Positions 24,954-34,444 of a stretch of 64,000 bases of DNA are shown piece by piece. Position numbers and translations under genes: made by a program. Origin of the DNA: Paenibacillus piscarius (GTDB lineage: Bacteria; Bacillota; Bacilli; Paenibacillales; Paenibacillaceae); contig NZ_JAIEUI010000024.1 in NCBI RefSeq assembly GCF_022234545.1, positions 1 through 64,000 on the forward strand, in the 5' to 3' direction. The notes beneath the pieces were generated by a model that was not told the origin of the DNA, made no database searches, and was given only the letters and a program-made list of their open reading frames with translations. Within the stretch, counting starts at the first letter, position 1. Each line of letters starts with the position of its first letter.

Positions 24954-25877
24954 ATGACTAAAATCGCATTTGTCTTTCCCGGTCAGGGTGCACAGGCTGT
25001 TGGTATGGGTAAGGATGTATATGAAGCGTTACCTCAGAGCCGTGCGGTCTTTGAGAAGGGTGACGAAGTGCTCGGCTTTGCGCTGAGCAGACTTGTATTT
25101 GAAGGGCCCGAGAGCGAGCTTAAGCAGACGGTGAACACCCAGCCGGCACTGGTTACAGCAAGTATTGCCTATCTGGAGGCGCTGCGCGGCAGCGGGATTA
25201 CACCGGATTATGTGGCAGGCCATAGCCTGGGGGAATACAGTGCACTGGTAGCCGCCGGCGTCCTTGCTTATGAAGACGCGGTCAGACTGGTTCGCCTGCG
25301 CGGCCAGTTCATGGAAGAGGCTGTGCCCGGCGGGCAGGGCGCTATGGCTGCTATGCTTGGCGCTGACCGCGCCGCACTGTCGGAACTGTGCCGCAGTATC
25401 TCAGCAGCGGGGCATGCCGTGGAGCTGGCGAACGTGAACTGTCCGGGCCAGATTGTGGTCTCCGGAACAGCTGCAGGTGTCGCTGAAGCTTCAGAGCGTG
25501 TGAAGGAGGCCGGGGGCAAGCGGGCCATTCCGCTGGAGGTCAGCGGCCCGTTCCACTCCTCTCTAATGAAGGGTGCCGCTGAGCGGCTGGCTGCTGAGCT
25601 GCAGAAGGTGCAGTTAAATACGCCTCTGGTCCCGGTGATCGCCAATGTTACGGCTGCGCCGGTGACGGACCCTGAAGTGATCCGCAGTCTGCTGGTTGAG
25701 CAGGTATATTCGCCTGTACTCTGGCAGGACAGCGTGGAGTGGCTAATTGCTGAAGGCGTGGATACTTTTGTCGAGATCGGCTCCGGGAGCGTGTTGTCAG
25801 GGCTGATCCGCAAAATTGACCGGAATGTCAAAGTTGTTACGGTCAACAGCCTGGAGAGCGCCGGCTCGGGCTTGTAA
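24954..25877 (+). CDS. fabD: malonyl-CoA:ACP transacylase
   Basis: A 307-residue transacylase loading malonyl onto ACP. Motifs: FVFPGQGAQAVGMG at the start, the nucleophilic Ser in GHSLGEYSALVAAG, the malonyl-binding Arg in RLRGQFM, and His in SGPFHSSLM. GGGAGG lies about 13 bases before the ATG. Cytoplasmic; works with FabH and FabF. Confidence 0.96.
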   Translation: MTKIAFVFPGQGAQAVGMGKDVYEALPQSRAVFEKGDEVLGFALSRLVFEGPESELKQTVNTQPALVTASIAYLEALRGSGITPDYVAGHSLGEYSALVAAGVLAYEDAVRLVRLRGQFMEEAVPGGQGAMAAMLGADRAALSELCRSISAAGHAVELANVNCPGQIVVSGTAAGVAEASERVKEAGGKRAIPLEVSGPFHSSLMKGAAERLAAELQKVQLNTPLVPVIANVTAAPVTDPEVIRSLLVEQVYSPVLWQDSVEWLIAEGVDTFVEIGSGSVLSGLIRKIDRNVKVVTVNSLESAGSGL

Positions 25878-25927
25878 GCAGCTTCTCAAGGCCTGGCGGA
25901 TTGATTATTGAAGGAGGACAACTGAAC

Positions 25928-26677
25928 ATGTTTGCAGCACTTAAAGGTCAGACCGCCCTGGTGACCGGAGGTTCCCGGGGGATCGGCCGCAGCATTGCCC
26001 TGGCACTCGCTGCCCAGGGAGTCAAGGTGGCGGTTAACTATTCAGGCAGCGTTCAGGCGGCTGAAGAGACCGTAGCACGGATTCACGAACTGGGCTCCGA
26101 AGGCATTGCCCTGCAGGGCAATGTCGGCAGCAGCGCAGATGCCGAGAGCCTCGTGAAGTCGGTAATCGACACCTGGGGCAAAATCGATATTCTGGTCAAT
26201 AATGCCGGTATTACCCGGGACAACCTGATTATGCGCATGAAAGAGGAAGAATTCGACCAGGTAATTGAGACGAACCTGAAGGGCGTCTTCAACTGCCTCA
26301 AGGCAGCGACCCGTCCGATGATGAAACAGCGCTACGGCCGGATCATCAACATCTCCTCTGTGGTAGGCGTGACCGGAAATCCCGGCCAGGTGAATTATAC
26401 TGCAGCTAAGGCGGGTGTCATCGGGATGACGAAGTCGGCGGCCCGTGAGCTGTCGGCGCGCGGGATTACAGTGAACTGTATCGCTCCGGGCTTTATTGAT
26501 ACCGATATGACCCGTGAGCTGTCCGATGAGGTCCGTAGCGAGCTGGTCAAGGGGATTCCCCTGGCGAAGCTCGGACGGGCGGAGGACATTGCGAATGCGG
26601 CGGTATTCCTGGCCTCGGAAGGGGCAGCCTACATGACAGGCCAGACGCTTCATGTGGACGGCGGCATGTACATGTAA
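25928..26677 (+). CDS. fabG: 3-oxoacyl-ACP reductase
   Basis: About 249 residues, NADPH-dependent short-chain dehydrogenase reducing 3-ketoacyl-ACP. Cofactor loop VTGGSRGIGRSIALAL, NNAG, catalytic Ser in INISSVVG, and YTAAK. Start ATG 25928 with AAGGAGG 10 bases upstream; an earlier frame start at 25901 precedes that site. Ends VDGGMYM as usual for the family. Confidence 0.96.
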   Translation: MFAALKGQTALVTGGSRGIGRSIALALAAQGVKVAVNYSGSVQAAEETVARIHELGSEGIALQGNVGSSADAESLVKSVIDTWGKIDILVNNAGITRDNLIMRMKEEEFDQVIETNLKGVFNCLKAATRPMMKQRYGRIINISSVVGVTGNPGQVNYTAAKAGVIGMTKSAARELSARGITVNCIAPGFIDTDMTRELSDEVRSELVKGIPLAKLGRAEDIANAAVFLASEGAAYMTGQTLHVDGGMYM

Positions 26678-26714
26678 GGGTCCGCCAGCTTCAGATTCGT
26701 ACGGGGGAATGAGC

Positions 26715-26780
26715 AAAAAGGCTGCCGGAAAGCGTTTTTAGTGCTCTATGGTATTTTGACTTCATATCTCGTATAATACC
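26715..26780 (+). promoter_or_regulatory. candidate attenuator and internal promoter before acpP
   Basis: AAAAAGGCT-GCCGGAA-AGCGTTTTT (one mismatch, 26715-26739) could act as a partial terminator. After it come TTGACT (26756) and TATAAT (26772), both good hexamers but only 10 bases apart, so they are not a standard pair; GGTATT (26750) and AATACC (26775) form an inverted repeat around them. Some local control of acpP is possible. Confidence 0.35.
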
Positions 26781-26800
26781 AAAAGAGGAGGTGAACCGGA

Positions 26801-27034
26801 ATGTCCGATGTATTGGAGCGTGTAAAACGCATTGTCATCGACCGCTTAGGTGCCGATGAAGCTGAGGTAACATTAGAAGCGTCTTTCAAAGATGATTTAG
26901 GTGCTGATTCTCTAGATGTTGTAGAATTGGTTATGGAATTGGAAGATGAATTCGATATGGAAATCTCTGATGAAGATGCAGAGAGAATTACGACCGTGGG
27001 TGAAGTTGTGAAGTACATACAATCTCATACCTAG
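26801..27034 (+). CDS. acpP: acyl carrier protein
   Basis: A 77-residue acidic carrier protein. The phosphopantetheine-carrying Ser is in DDLGADSLDVVELVMELED. Excellent ribosome site AGGAGGTGA 8 bases upstream, fitting its high expression. Base composition is lower in GC than its neighbours, typical for acpP. Carries growing acyl chains for FabD, FabH, FabG, FabF and PlsX. Confidence 0.97.
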   Translation: MSDVLERVKRIVIDRLGADEAEVTLEASFKDDLGADSLDVVELVMELEDEFDMEISDEDAERITTVGEVVKYIQSHT

Positions 27035-27050
27035 AGTCATATGATTGAGG

Positions 27051-27085
27051 GTCCCGTTCCTGCCAGGGCGGGACTTCTCCTCATT
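27051..27085 (+). terminator. candidate hairpin between acpP and fabF
   Basis: GTCCCG (27051-27056) pairs with CGGGAC (27069-27074) and is followed by TTCTCCTCATTTT. The T-run is interrupted, so partial read-through into fabF is expected. The rest of the 213-bp gap shows nothing else. Confidence 0.45.
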
Positions 27086-27253
27086 TTGAGGCGATTCTCA
27101 AGAGCAGATCGATCGGTGCGTCCAGCATCATCATAAAGATAATTAGGGAACCGCAGGAATGATTCTGCGGCCATTGCAGTATATAGACTTCGGGCGTGGA
27201 TACCTTTACAAGCAGTCGTAGAAGTACACAGCCTACAGATGGGGTGATTGTGT

Positions 27254-28492
27254 TTGAAGCATAGAGTAGTTGTGACAGGCATGGGAGTAATAACATCACT
27301 GGGAAATGATCTTGAGACGTTCTGGGACAGCCTGATGAGCGGTAAGTCGGGGGTCTCCCTGGTCGATAGTTTTGATGTCAGCGAGTATCCGACCCGGATT
27401 GCTTCTTCGGTTAAGGATTTCGACCCGGAAGCCCGGTTCGGACGCAAGGAAGCGCGCAAGATGGACCGGTTCGTCCAATTTGCGGTGGCTGCCGGTGAAG
27501 ATGCGCTGAAGGACAGCGGACTGACCATAGGTGAGGATATCGATGCAGAGCGGATCGGCGTGTCGGTCGGCTCAGGTATCGGCGGCTTGGGAACCTGGGA
27601 AGACAATCACAATCTCCTCCTGGAGAAGGGTCCGAAGCGTGTCAGCCCGTTCTTCATTCCGATGATGATCGCCAACATGGGCTCCGGCCAGCTGTCGATC
27701 AATCTCGGTGCCAAAGGACCGAATACGACGACTGTAACCGCTTGTGCCACAGGCAGCCACTCCATCGGGGAATCCTTCCGGCTGATTCAGCGCGGCGATG
27801 CCGATGCAATGATCTGCGGCGGAGCCGAGGCAACGATCCGTCCTACAGGGATGGCTGGCTTCTGTGCCATGAGAGCGATGTCTACCCGCAATGACGAACC
27901 GCAGAAGGCCAGCCGGCCGTTCGACATTGACCGCGACGGCTTCGTGATGGGGGAAGGTGCCGGGATTCTTATTCTTGAATCACTGGAGCACGCCGAGAAG
28001 CGCGGCGCCAAGATCTATGCTGAAGTGATCGGATACGGCCTGAGCGCTGATGCCCACCATATGACGGAGCCTGATCCGGATGGTGCGGCACGCTGTATGA
28101 AGATGGCGATCCGCGATGCCGGTATTGATCCTGAGGCGATCGACTACATTAATGCGCACGGCACCTCCACTCCGGTTGGGGATAAGTCGGAGACGGCAGC
28201 GGTGAAGAAGGCGCTGGGCGAGCATGCCTACAAGGTAGCCGTCAGCTCCACCAAATCGATGACCGGCCACCTGCTTGGTGCTGCCGGCGGTGTGGAAGCG
28301 ATCATCTGCGGACTTTCGCTGCAGAAGGGCATGATTGCGCCTACGATCAATCTGGACAACCCTGACCCGGAATGCGATCTGGACTATGTTCCGAACGTAC
28401 CCCGCAAGGCGGAGCTGAATATTGCCATGTCCAATTCCTTCGGCTTCGGAGGACATAACGCAACCGTAATTCTCCAAAAATATAATAAGTAA
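27254..28492 (+). CDS. fabF: beta-ketoacyl-ACP synthase II
   Basis: About 412 residues. Elongating condensing enzyme, with Cys in TVTACATGSHSIGE, His in NAHGTSTPVGDKSE and His in SFGFGGHNA. The TTG at 27254 gives MKHRVVVTGMGVITS, the usual N-terminus, with GGGGTG 7 bases upstream; a TTG two codons earlier sits too close to that site. Controls chain length and temperature-dependent composition in Bacilli. Confidence 0.96.
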   Translation: MKHRVVVTGMGVITSLGNDLETFWDSLMSGKSGVSLVDSFDVSEYPTRIASSVKDFDPEARFGRKEARKMDRFVQFAVAAGEDALKDSGLTIGEDIDAERIGVSVGSGIGGLGTWEDNHNLLLEKGPKRVSPFFIPMMIANMGSGQLSINLGAKGPNTTTVTACATGSHSIGESFRLIQRGDADAMICGGAEATIRPTGMAGFCAMRAMSTRNDEPQKASRPFDIDRDGFVMGEGAGILILESLEHAEKRGAKIYAEVIGYGLSADAHHMTEPDPDGAARCMKMAIRDAGIDPEAIDYINAHGTSTPVGDKSETAAVKKALGEHAYKVAVSSTKSMTGHLLGAAGGVEAIICGLSLQKGMIAPTINLDNPDPECDLDYVPNVPRKAELNIAMSNSFGFGGHNATVILQKYNK

Positions 28493-28506
28493 GGGGAGAC
28501 AGTGCA

Positions 28507-29211
28507 GTGAAAGGAGACCTGAAGCAGTTACAAAGCCAACTTCAAATCCAATTTCACGATCCTGTACTTCTGAAGCAGGCTTTTACCCATGCCTCTTATG
28601 TGAATGAACACCGCTTCAGTCAGCATCAGGACAATGAGCGCCTGGAATTCCTGGGTGATGCGGTGCTGGAGCTTACGGTGTCCGAGTATTTGTACAATCT
28701 GCTCCCGGACAGGCCGGAAGGGGAATTGACCAAGCTGCGGGCAGCGATTGTGTGCGAGCCGTCGCTGGTCCGTTTTGCCGAGACGCTTGGCTTCGGCCGG
28801 TTCGTGCTGCTGGGCAAAGGGGAAGAGCTGACGGGCGGGCGCACCCGCCCGGCGCTCCTCGCCGATGTGTTCGAAGCCTTCGTGGGGGCGCTTTATCTGG
28901 ATCAGGGGTTGGAGACAGCCCGCAGATTTCTGGATAATCACGTATTCCCGCTGGTGGAGACCGAAGGGAAGCTGCAAATGCAGATGAGCGATTTCAAGAC
29001 AGAGCTGCAGGAGCTGATCCAGCATCACGGCATGGGTACACTGGAATACCGGATTATTGAAGAACGCGGACCCGCGCATGAGCGTGAATTCGTCTCGGAA
29101 GTATACATGGGCAGCCGTTCCCTCGGCCGCGGCAGCGGCCGCTCCAAGAAGGAAGCGGAGCAGCAGGCCGCAGCGGCCGCGCTGATGCTTCTGAAGGAAG
29201 ACGGTGCCTGA
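28507..29211 (+). CDS. rnc: ribonuclease III
   Basis: A 234-residue double-strand RNA endonuclease for rRNA and mRNA processing. Signature NERLEFLGDAVLELTVSEYL with the metal-binding Glu/Asp residues, a second acidic site in ALLADVFEAFVGALYLD, and a C-terminal dsRNA-binding domain (DFKTELQELIQHHG...GSGRSKKEAEQQAA). GTG start with GGGGAGA 8 bases upstream. Placed between fabF and smc as in most Bacilli. Confidence 0.96.
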   Translation: MKGDLKQLQSQLQIQFHDPVLLKQAFTHASYVNEHRFSQHQDNERLEFLGDAVLELTVSEYLYNLLPDRPEGELTKLRAAIVCEPSLVRFAETLGFGRFVLLGKGEELTGGRTRPALLADVFEAFVGALYLDQGLETARRFLDNHVFPLVETEGKLQMQMSDFKTELQELIQHHGMGTLEYRIIEERGPAHEREFVSEVYMGSRSLGRGSGRSKKEAEQQAAAAALMLLKEDGA

Positions 29212-29335
29212 AGATCCACAGGATGGGATAAGCGGAGTAGAGCAGCAATGGTCTGAATACCGGCGTGCAGGCGGAGGTCAGACCTTTGCTGCTCTTTTTC
29301 GGAAGTCAGGTGCATCACATTGTGAAGTTGTTTTG

Positions 29336-29358
29336 GCAAGGAAACACTATGGTATAAT
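29336..29358 (+). promoter_or_regulatory. extended -10 promoter before smc
   Basis: TGG-TATAAT (29350-29358) forms an extended -10 element. A -35 GTTTTG-like hexamer lies 17 bases upstream. It would give smc-ftsY a supply independent of the fab operon, 24 bases from the start codon. Confidence 0.6.
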
Positions 29359-29381
29359 GGGTCAGAGGTGATTGGCGAGTT

Positions 29382-32300
29382 ATGTTTCTGAAACGGATTG
29401 AATTAGCGGGCTTCAAATCTTTTGCCGACAAGACGGAAATGGAGTTTGTACGCGGTATTACAGCCGTAGTCGGACCGAACGGAAGCGGCAAAAGCAATAT
29501 CTCCGACGGCATCCGCTGGGTGCTGGGGGAGCAGAGTGCCAAATCACTGCGCGGCGGCAAGATGGAGGATATCATTTTTGCCGGAAGCGATGCCCGCAAG
29601 GCGGTCAATTACGGTGAAGTCTCGCTGACGCTGGACAATGAGGATCATACGCTGCCGCTGGATTTCAGCGAGGTGACGGTGACCCGGCGCGTCCACCGCA
29701 GCGGAGACAGTGAATATCTGATTAACAAGCAGGCCTGCCGGCTGAAGGACATCACCGAGCTGTTCATGGATACCGGTATCGGCCGTGAAGCTTATTCGAT
29801 TATCGGACAAGGCCGGATTGAAGAGATTCTGAGTACCCGTTCTGAAGACCGGCGGGGGATCTTTGAAGAGGCTTCAGGCATCGTTAAATATAAGTCACGC
29901 AAAAAGGACGCCGGCCGCAAGCTCGACGAAACCGAGCAGAATCTGTTGCGGATTCACGATCTGATCAGCGAGCTTGAGGACCAGGTGGGGCCGCTGAAGG
30001 ACCAGTCTGAGAAGGCGATACGCTATAAAGAGCTGCGCGAGCAGCTGAAGCATCTGGAGATTTCGGTCTATGTGCATCAGATTGAAGGCATACATACAGC
30101 CTGGCAGGAGGGCAATGACCGGCTGGAGGTGCTGAAGAAGGAACAGCTGGAGCTGTCCACTATCGTCTCTGCCCATGATGCCAAGCTGGAGAGCGGCCGG
30201 GCCGAGCTGCGCCGTCTGGAGCAGGAAGTCGAGCAGCTGCAAGAGCAGCTGCTGCGCTTCAGTGAGGCTAATGAGAAGAGCGAAGGCTATGGTGAGCTGC
30301 TGAAGGAACGCCGCAGGAACCTGGAGAAGAACCGGGAGCAGCTGCTGCAGACGCTCGGTTCTGTGGGCGAACGCTCTGAAGGAAGACAGCGTGAGCTGGC
30401 GGAGCTGGAGCATAAGCTGCTGCAGTCCAGGCAGGCGCTTGAGGAGCTGCGCGCGCAGATTGAAGAAGAGGAGTCCAGGCTTCAGGGGGTAGCCGGGGGC
30501 ATCAGCCAGAGCAGGGAAGAGCAGCTCAAGAGCTCGCTGCTGGAGCTGATGAACCTGATGGCCCAGGCGCGCAACGAGATCCGTTATGCGGACCAGCAGA
30601 AGGAGAGCCTGGAGCGGCGGATGAGCCGCAGCCAGGAAGAGAGCGGTAAATGGACTGCCCGGCTGGCAGAGCTGACCTCTGCACAGAGCGGTCTTAAGAA
30701 TAAGATTGCTGAACTCGGCAAGGAAATCAGTCTTTTGCGCGGCGCTTATATTACGGAGAGCGAGCAGACCAGCAAGCGCCAGAAGCTCCTGGAGGAGACG
30801 CAGGCCGGGCTGCGCAAATGGGAGCAGAAGCGCGAAGCGCAGGTCTCCCGGCATGAGACGATGAAGGAAATGCAGGACGATTTCGACGGCTTCATGCTCG
30901 GGGTCAAAGAGGTGCTGAAGGGTGCGCGCAAAGGACAGCTAAGCGGTGTGCACGGTGCAGTGGCCGAGCTGATCTCCGTTCCCGAGAAGCTGGAAATGGC
31001 GGTTGAGACCGCGATGGGTGCTTCCTTGCAGCATGTGGTTATGGAGAATGAGGCGGTATCCCGTCAGGCGATTGCCTTCCTGAAGCAGCGTCAGCTGGGC
31101 CGGGCCACCTTCCTCCCGCTGGATGTTATCCGTCCCCGCCAGATTACCGGCAGTGACCGCAGGCTGGTAGAGGACGCGGAGGGCTTTGTCGGAATCGGGT
31201 CTGAACTGGTTGGCTATGATGATAAATACGCCAGCATCATCGGCAGCCTGCTGGGTAACGTCGTCATTGCGGAGCGTCTGGAGCAGGCGAACAAGATTGC
31301 GGCCAGATGCCAGTACCGCTACAGAGTCGTTACGCTTGAAGGAGACGTCGTAAATGCCGGCGGTTCCATGACAGGCGGCAGCCAGCACAAGAAGAACAAT
31401 AGTCTGCTCAGCCGCAAGCGGCAGCTGGACCAGCTGTCCGGCGAGATCACGGAGAGCGATGAGCAGATTGCCAAGCTGAAGCAGGGGATCAGCCGCCTGC
31501 GGGCGGAACAGGACAAGGCGGCACAGAAGCTGGAAGAGCTGCGGCATGACGGGGACGAGAAGCGCCTCGAAGAGCAGCGGGTGTCCGGTGATCTGAAGCA
31601 GCTGGAGCAGGAGCTGCGCCATGTGCAGGAGCAGGTGGAGGGCGCAGGCGCCGAGCGCAGCGGCTTCGAGAGTGAGCTGCGTGCGCAAGAAGAGAGCCGT
31701 AAGCAGGCGGAGGCTGAGCTTGCCCGGCTCGAGAAGGAAGAGGCGGAGGCCCATGCGGCCATCCGCAGCGCCGAATCGGACCGCAAGGCCAGCGAGACGG
31801 CCAAGGAAGAACTTCAGGGCAAGCTCACCGGGATGAAGGTCACGGAGGGCAAGCTTGACCAGGAGATTTTCTCCCTGGAAGAGCAGCTGAAGCGTATGCG
31901 GCAGGATGCCGGCTCCCAGGAGAAGGAGCTGCGCCAGAGCCGCAGCCTGCTGATGACCATTGAGCAGGATCTGGAAGAGAACGGGCGCGAGGCGGTCAAG
32001 CAGAGGGAAGAGCTTAACAGCCTGCGGCTGAATAAGGAAGAGACCTCTGCCAAGCTTGACCTGGCCCGCGCGGACCGCGCAGCGGTCTCGCGCAAGCTGG
32101 AGCTGGCCGAAGGGGAGACGAAGGACCAGCGGCAGGCGCTCCGGGCGGTGGAGGACAAGCTCCGGTCCACCGAAGTCGCCGTCGGGCGGCTGGATGTGGA
32201 GCTGGACAACATCCTGCGCAAGCTGAGCGATGATTACGAGCTGAGCTATGAGCTGGCGAAGCAGCGGTATCCGGTGCCGGAGGATGTGCCGGCGGCGCAG

Positions 32301-32951
32301 CTTGAGGTGCAGCGCCTGAAGCGCAGCATCTCCGGGCTGGGCGAGGTCAATCTGGGTGCGATTGAGGAGTATCAGCGGGTACACGAACGCTATACCTTCC
32401 TCAGTGGACAAAAGGATGATCTGGTCGAAGCCAAAACCACTCTCTATCATGTCATCCGCGAGATGGAGGAGGAGATGTCGAAGCGCTTCAAGATGACCTT
32501 CGATGCGATCCGCCGGGAGTTCGGCACAGTGTTCACCAAGCTGTTCGGCGGCGGCAGGGCAGATCTTCAGCTCCTGGACCCTGATCATATGCTTGATACA
32601 GGGATTGATATCGTGGCCCAGCCGCCGGGCAAAAAGCTGCAGAACCTGCAGCTGCTCTCCGGCGGCGAACGCGCGCTGACCGCAATGGCGCTGCTGTTCG
32701 CCATTCTGCAGGTGAAGCCGGTGCCGTTCTGCGTGCTGGATGAGGTCGAAGCGGCGCTTGATGAAGCCAACGTGGTGCGCTTCGCCCAATATCTGCGCGA
32801 GTTCTCGGAGCAGACCCAGTTCATTGTAGTCACGCACCGCAAGGGAACAATGGAGGAGGCCGACGTACTCTATGGTGTAACCATGGAGGAAGGCGGCGTG
32901 TCTAAGCTCGTCTCGGTGCGGCTGGAGGATGAAGAGGCGGAGATTGCCTGA
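29382..32951 (+). CDS. smc: chromosome segregation protein SMC
   Basis: A 1189-residue structural-maintenance-of-chromosomes ATPase, full length. N-terminal Walker A GPNGSGKSNISDGIRW (near residues 32-47), coiled-coil to about 500, hinge around 510-680 (GVHGAVAELISV; GGSMTGGSQHK), returning coiled-coil, and a C-terminal head with signature LLSGGERALTAMALLFAI and Walker B FCVLDEVEAALDEANV. Forms condensin with ScpA/ScpB. The long coiled-coil region is Glu/Leu/Lys-rich and produces long incidental antisense frames. AGAGGTGA upstream of the ATG. Confidence 0.97.
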   Translation: MFLKRIELAGFKSFADKTEMEFVRGITAVVGPNGSGKSNISDGIRWVLGEQSAKSLRGGKMEDIIFAGSDARKAVNYGEVSLTLDNEDHTLPLDFSEVTVTRRVHRSGDSEYLINKQACRLKDITELFMDTGIGREAYSIIGQGRIEEILSTRSEDRRGIFEEASGIVKYKSRKKDAGRKLDETEQNLLRIHDLISELEDQVGPLKDQSEKAIRYKELREQLKHLEISVYVHQIEGIHTAWQEGNDRLEVLKKEQLELSTIVSAHDAKLESGRAELRRLEQEVEQLQEQLLRFSEANEKSEGYGELLKERRRNLEKNREQLLQTLGSVGERSEGRQRELAELEHKLLQSRQALEELRAQIEEEESRLQGVAGGISQSREEQLKSSLLELMNLMAQARNEIRYADQQKESLERRMSRSQEESGKWTARLAELTSAQSGLKNKIAELGKEISLLRGAYITESEQTSKRQKLLEETQAGLRKWEQKREAQVSRHETMKEMQDDFDGFMLGVKEVLKGARKGQLSGVHGAVAELISVPEKLEMAVETAMGASLQHVVMENEAVSRQAIAFLKQRQLGRATFLPLDVIRPRQITGSDRRLVEDAEGFVGIGSELVGYDDKYASIIGSLLGNVVIAERLEQANKIAARCQYRYRVVTLEGDVVNAGGSMTGGSQHKKNNSLLSRKRQLDQLSGEITESDEQIAKLKQGISRLRAEQDKAAQKLEELRHDGDEKRLEEQRVSGDLKQLEQELRHVQEQVEGAGAERSGFESELRAQEESRKQAEAELARLEKEEAEAHAAIRSAESDRKASETAKEELQGKLTGMKVTEGKLDQEIFSLEEQLKRMRQDAGSQEKELRQSRSLLMTIEQDLEENGREAVKQREELNSLRLNKEETSAKLDLARADRAAVSRKLELAEGETKDQRQALRAVEDKLRSTEVAVGRLDVELDNILRKLSDDYELSYELAKQRYPVPEDVPAAQLEVQRLKRSISGLGEVNLGAIEEYQRVHERYTFLSGQKDDLVEAKTTLYHVIREMEEEMSKRFKMTFDAIRREFGTVFTKLFGGGRADLQLLDPDHMLDTGIDIVAQPPGKKLQNLQLLSGGERALTAMALLFAILQVKPVPFCVLDEVEAALDEANVVRFAQYLREFSEQTQFIVVTHRKGTMEEADVLYGVTMEEGGVSKLVSVRLEDEEAEIA

Positions 32952-32995
32952 ACCTGAACCATGAAGTAACCTTTATCTCATTTAGGAGGAACCAT

Positions 32996-34000
32996 ATGAG
33001 CTTTTTCAAGAAACTGAAGGACAGCATCTCCGGCAAAACGGAAAGCGTAACGAAGCAATTCCGCGACGGCCTGGAGAAGACGCGCAAAGGCTTCGTTGAG
33101 AAGGTTGCTGACCTGATCATCCGCCGCAAAAAAATAGACGAAGAATTCTATGAAGAGCTGGAAGAGATTCTGATCGGCGCCGATGTCGGCGTGAACACGG
33201 TCATGACTCTGGTGGAGGAGCTGCGCGCCGAGGTAAGGCAGCAGCGGATTGAGGATGCGGCGGAGCTGCAGCCGATTCTGTCCCGCAAGCTGATGGAGCT
33301 GCTGCGGGGCGATGACGACAACAGCCTGCGGGAGAATCCGGACGGCATCACCGTCATTCTGTTCGTAGGCGTTAACGGAGTAGGCAAGACGACGACCATC
33401 GGCAAGCTGGCACACCGCTACAAGCAGGAGGGCAAAAAGGTCCTGCTGGCGGCAGGGGATACGTTCCGTGCCGGGGCCATTGAGCAGCTTGAGGTCTGGG
33501 GCCAGCGCGCCGGTGTGGAGGTGATCAAGCAGCAGGCGGGCTCTGACCCGGCTGCGGTGATGTTCGATGCGGTGCAAGCCGCCAAGCAGCGGAATGTCGA
33601 TGTGCTGATCTGCGATACTGCGGGCCGGCTGCAGAACAAGACCAATCTGATGGAAGAGCTGAATAAGATCTTCCGGGTGATCCAGCGCGAGATTCCGAGC
33701 GCCCCGCATGAGGTGCTGATGGTGCTGGATGCAACCACCGGGCAGAATGCGCTCAGTCAGGCCAAGCTGTTCGGCGAGAAGAGCGGGGTCACTGGCCTCG
33801 TGCTGACCAAGCTGGACGGCACGGCGAAGGGCGGAATTGTCGTCGCGCTCCGCCAGGAGATGAACCTGCCGGTGAAGCTGGTCGGGCTGGGTGAGAAGAT
33901 CGGCGACCTTCAGCCGTTTGACTCCGACCAGTTCGTCCATGCCTTGTTCGCAGGCATGATCTCGGAAGAGGAAGAGGAAGATGAAGACACTGGGAACTAA
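32996..34000 (+). CDS. ftsY: signal recognition particle receptor FtsY
   Basis: A 334-residue SRP-type GTPase that docks Ffh-ribosome complexes at the membrane. The A domain is short (MSFFKKLKDSISGKTE), then N domain helices and G domain motifs GVNGVGKTTTIGKLAHRY, CDTAGRLQNK, LTKLDGTAKGG and GLGEKIGDL. AGGAGG before the ATG. An acidic tail EEEEEDED closes it. The strong terminator at 34024 isolates it from the next genes; ffh is not adjacent. Confidence 0.97.
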   Translation: MSFFKKLKDSISGKTESVTKQFRDGLEKTRKGFVEKVADLIIRRKKIDEEFYEELEEILIGADVGVNTVMTLVEELRAEVRQQRIEDAAELQPILSRKLMELLRGDDDNSLRENPDGITVILFVGVNGVGKTTTIGKLAHRYKQEGKKVLLAAGDTFRAGAIEQLEVWGQRAGVEVIKQQAGSDPAAVMFDAVQAAKQRNVDVLICDTAGRLQNKTNLMEELNKIFRVIQREIPSAPHEVLMVLDATTGQNALSQAKLFGEKSGVTGLVLTKLDGTAKGGIVVALRQEMNLPVKLVGLGEKIGDLQPFDSDQFVHALFAGMISEEEEEDEDTGN

Positions 34001-34023
34001 CAATTCTATATTAGTTTGATGCA

Positions 34024-34060
34024 ACCTCCCCTGGAGCCGGGCTCCAGGGGAGGTTTTTTT
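34024..34060 (+). terminator. strong terminator after ftsY
   Basis: ACCTCCCCTGGAGC-CGG-GCTCCAGGGGAGGT, perfect 14-bp stem, then six further T residues. Confidence 0.93.
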
Positions 34061-34106
34061 CGGTTCAGGTAACCGAACATGTGATAGTGCGGGAGAGCGC
34101 GGACGT

Positions 34107-34132
34107 AATGTAATCGGAAAACCGACTACATT
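34107..34132. other. hairpin in the ftsY to ATP-grasp gap
   Basis: AATGTAATCGG-AAAA-CCGACTACATT pairs over 11 bp with one A-C mismatch. No T-run follows. The 34061-34555 gap is AT-rich compared with its surroundings and holds no gene that could be supported; it contains this hairpin, a 13-base direct repeat (34128 and 34525) and a promoter at 34415. Confidence 0.4.
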
Positions 34133-34414
34133 ATACTGATAGTGGCCGATCATTACACTAAAAATTCAATATATGAAAAATTCGAAATAGAAGCAACAGA
34201 AAATTTGTAAGCACGCCTTGGACAAGTTAATTGCTCCGGTAATGCTTGTCAGCACACCGGCATACAATTGGAGTGGAATCTCAGCCGGTGCGGCGGAAAT
34301 ACACATGATAGAGAATCTCTTCGCTCCATAGAACCGGTCTCCATCGTTATAGATAAAGGAAGCGAATTCAATGTGACAGATTGGTTCGCAAACTCCTTTT
34401 TGTTGTTATATATA

Positions 34415-34444
34415 TTGACATGATTAATGGGATTTACGTATTAT
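34415..34444 (+). promoter_or_regulatory. sigma-A promoter of the ATP-grasp operon
   Basis: TTGACA (34415-34420), 18-bp spacer, TATTAT (34439-34444). It would give a leader of about 100 AT-rich bases before the start at 34556. Confidence 0.75.

Noticed and set aside
26726..26739. CcpA cre site before acpP (GGAAAGCGTTTTTA)
   Set aside because: Two conserved positions differ and the bases are better explained by the hairpin.
30939..32837. 632-residue frame antisense to smc (and a 466-residue one antisense to hrpB at 41775-43175)
   Set aside because: Long antisense frames arise from GC-rich or Leu/Glu-rich coding DNA; no ribosome site or family, while the sense genes are certain.
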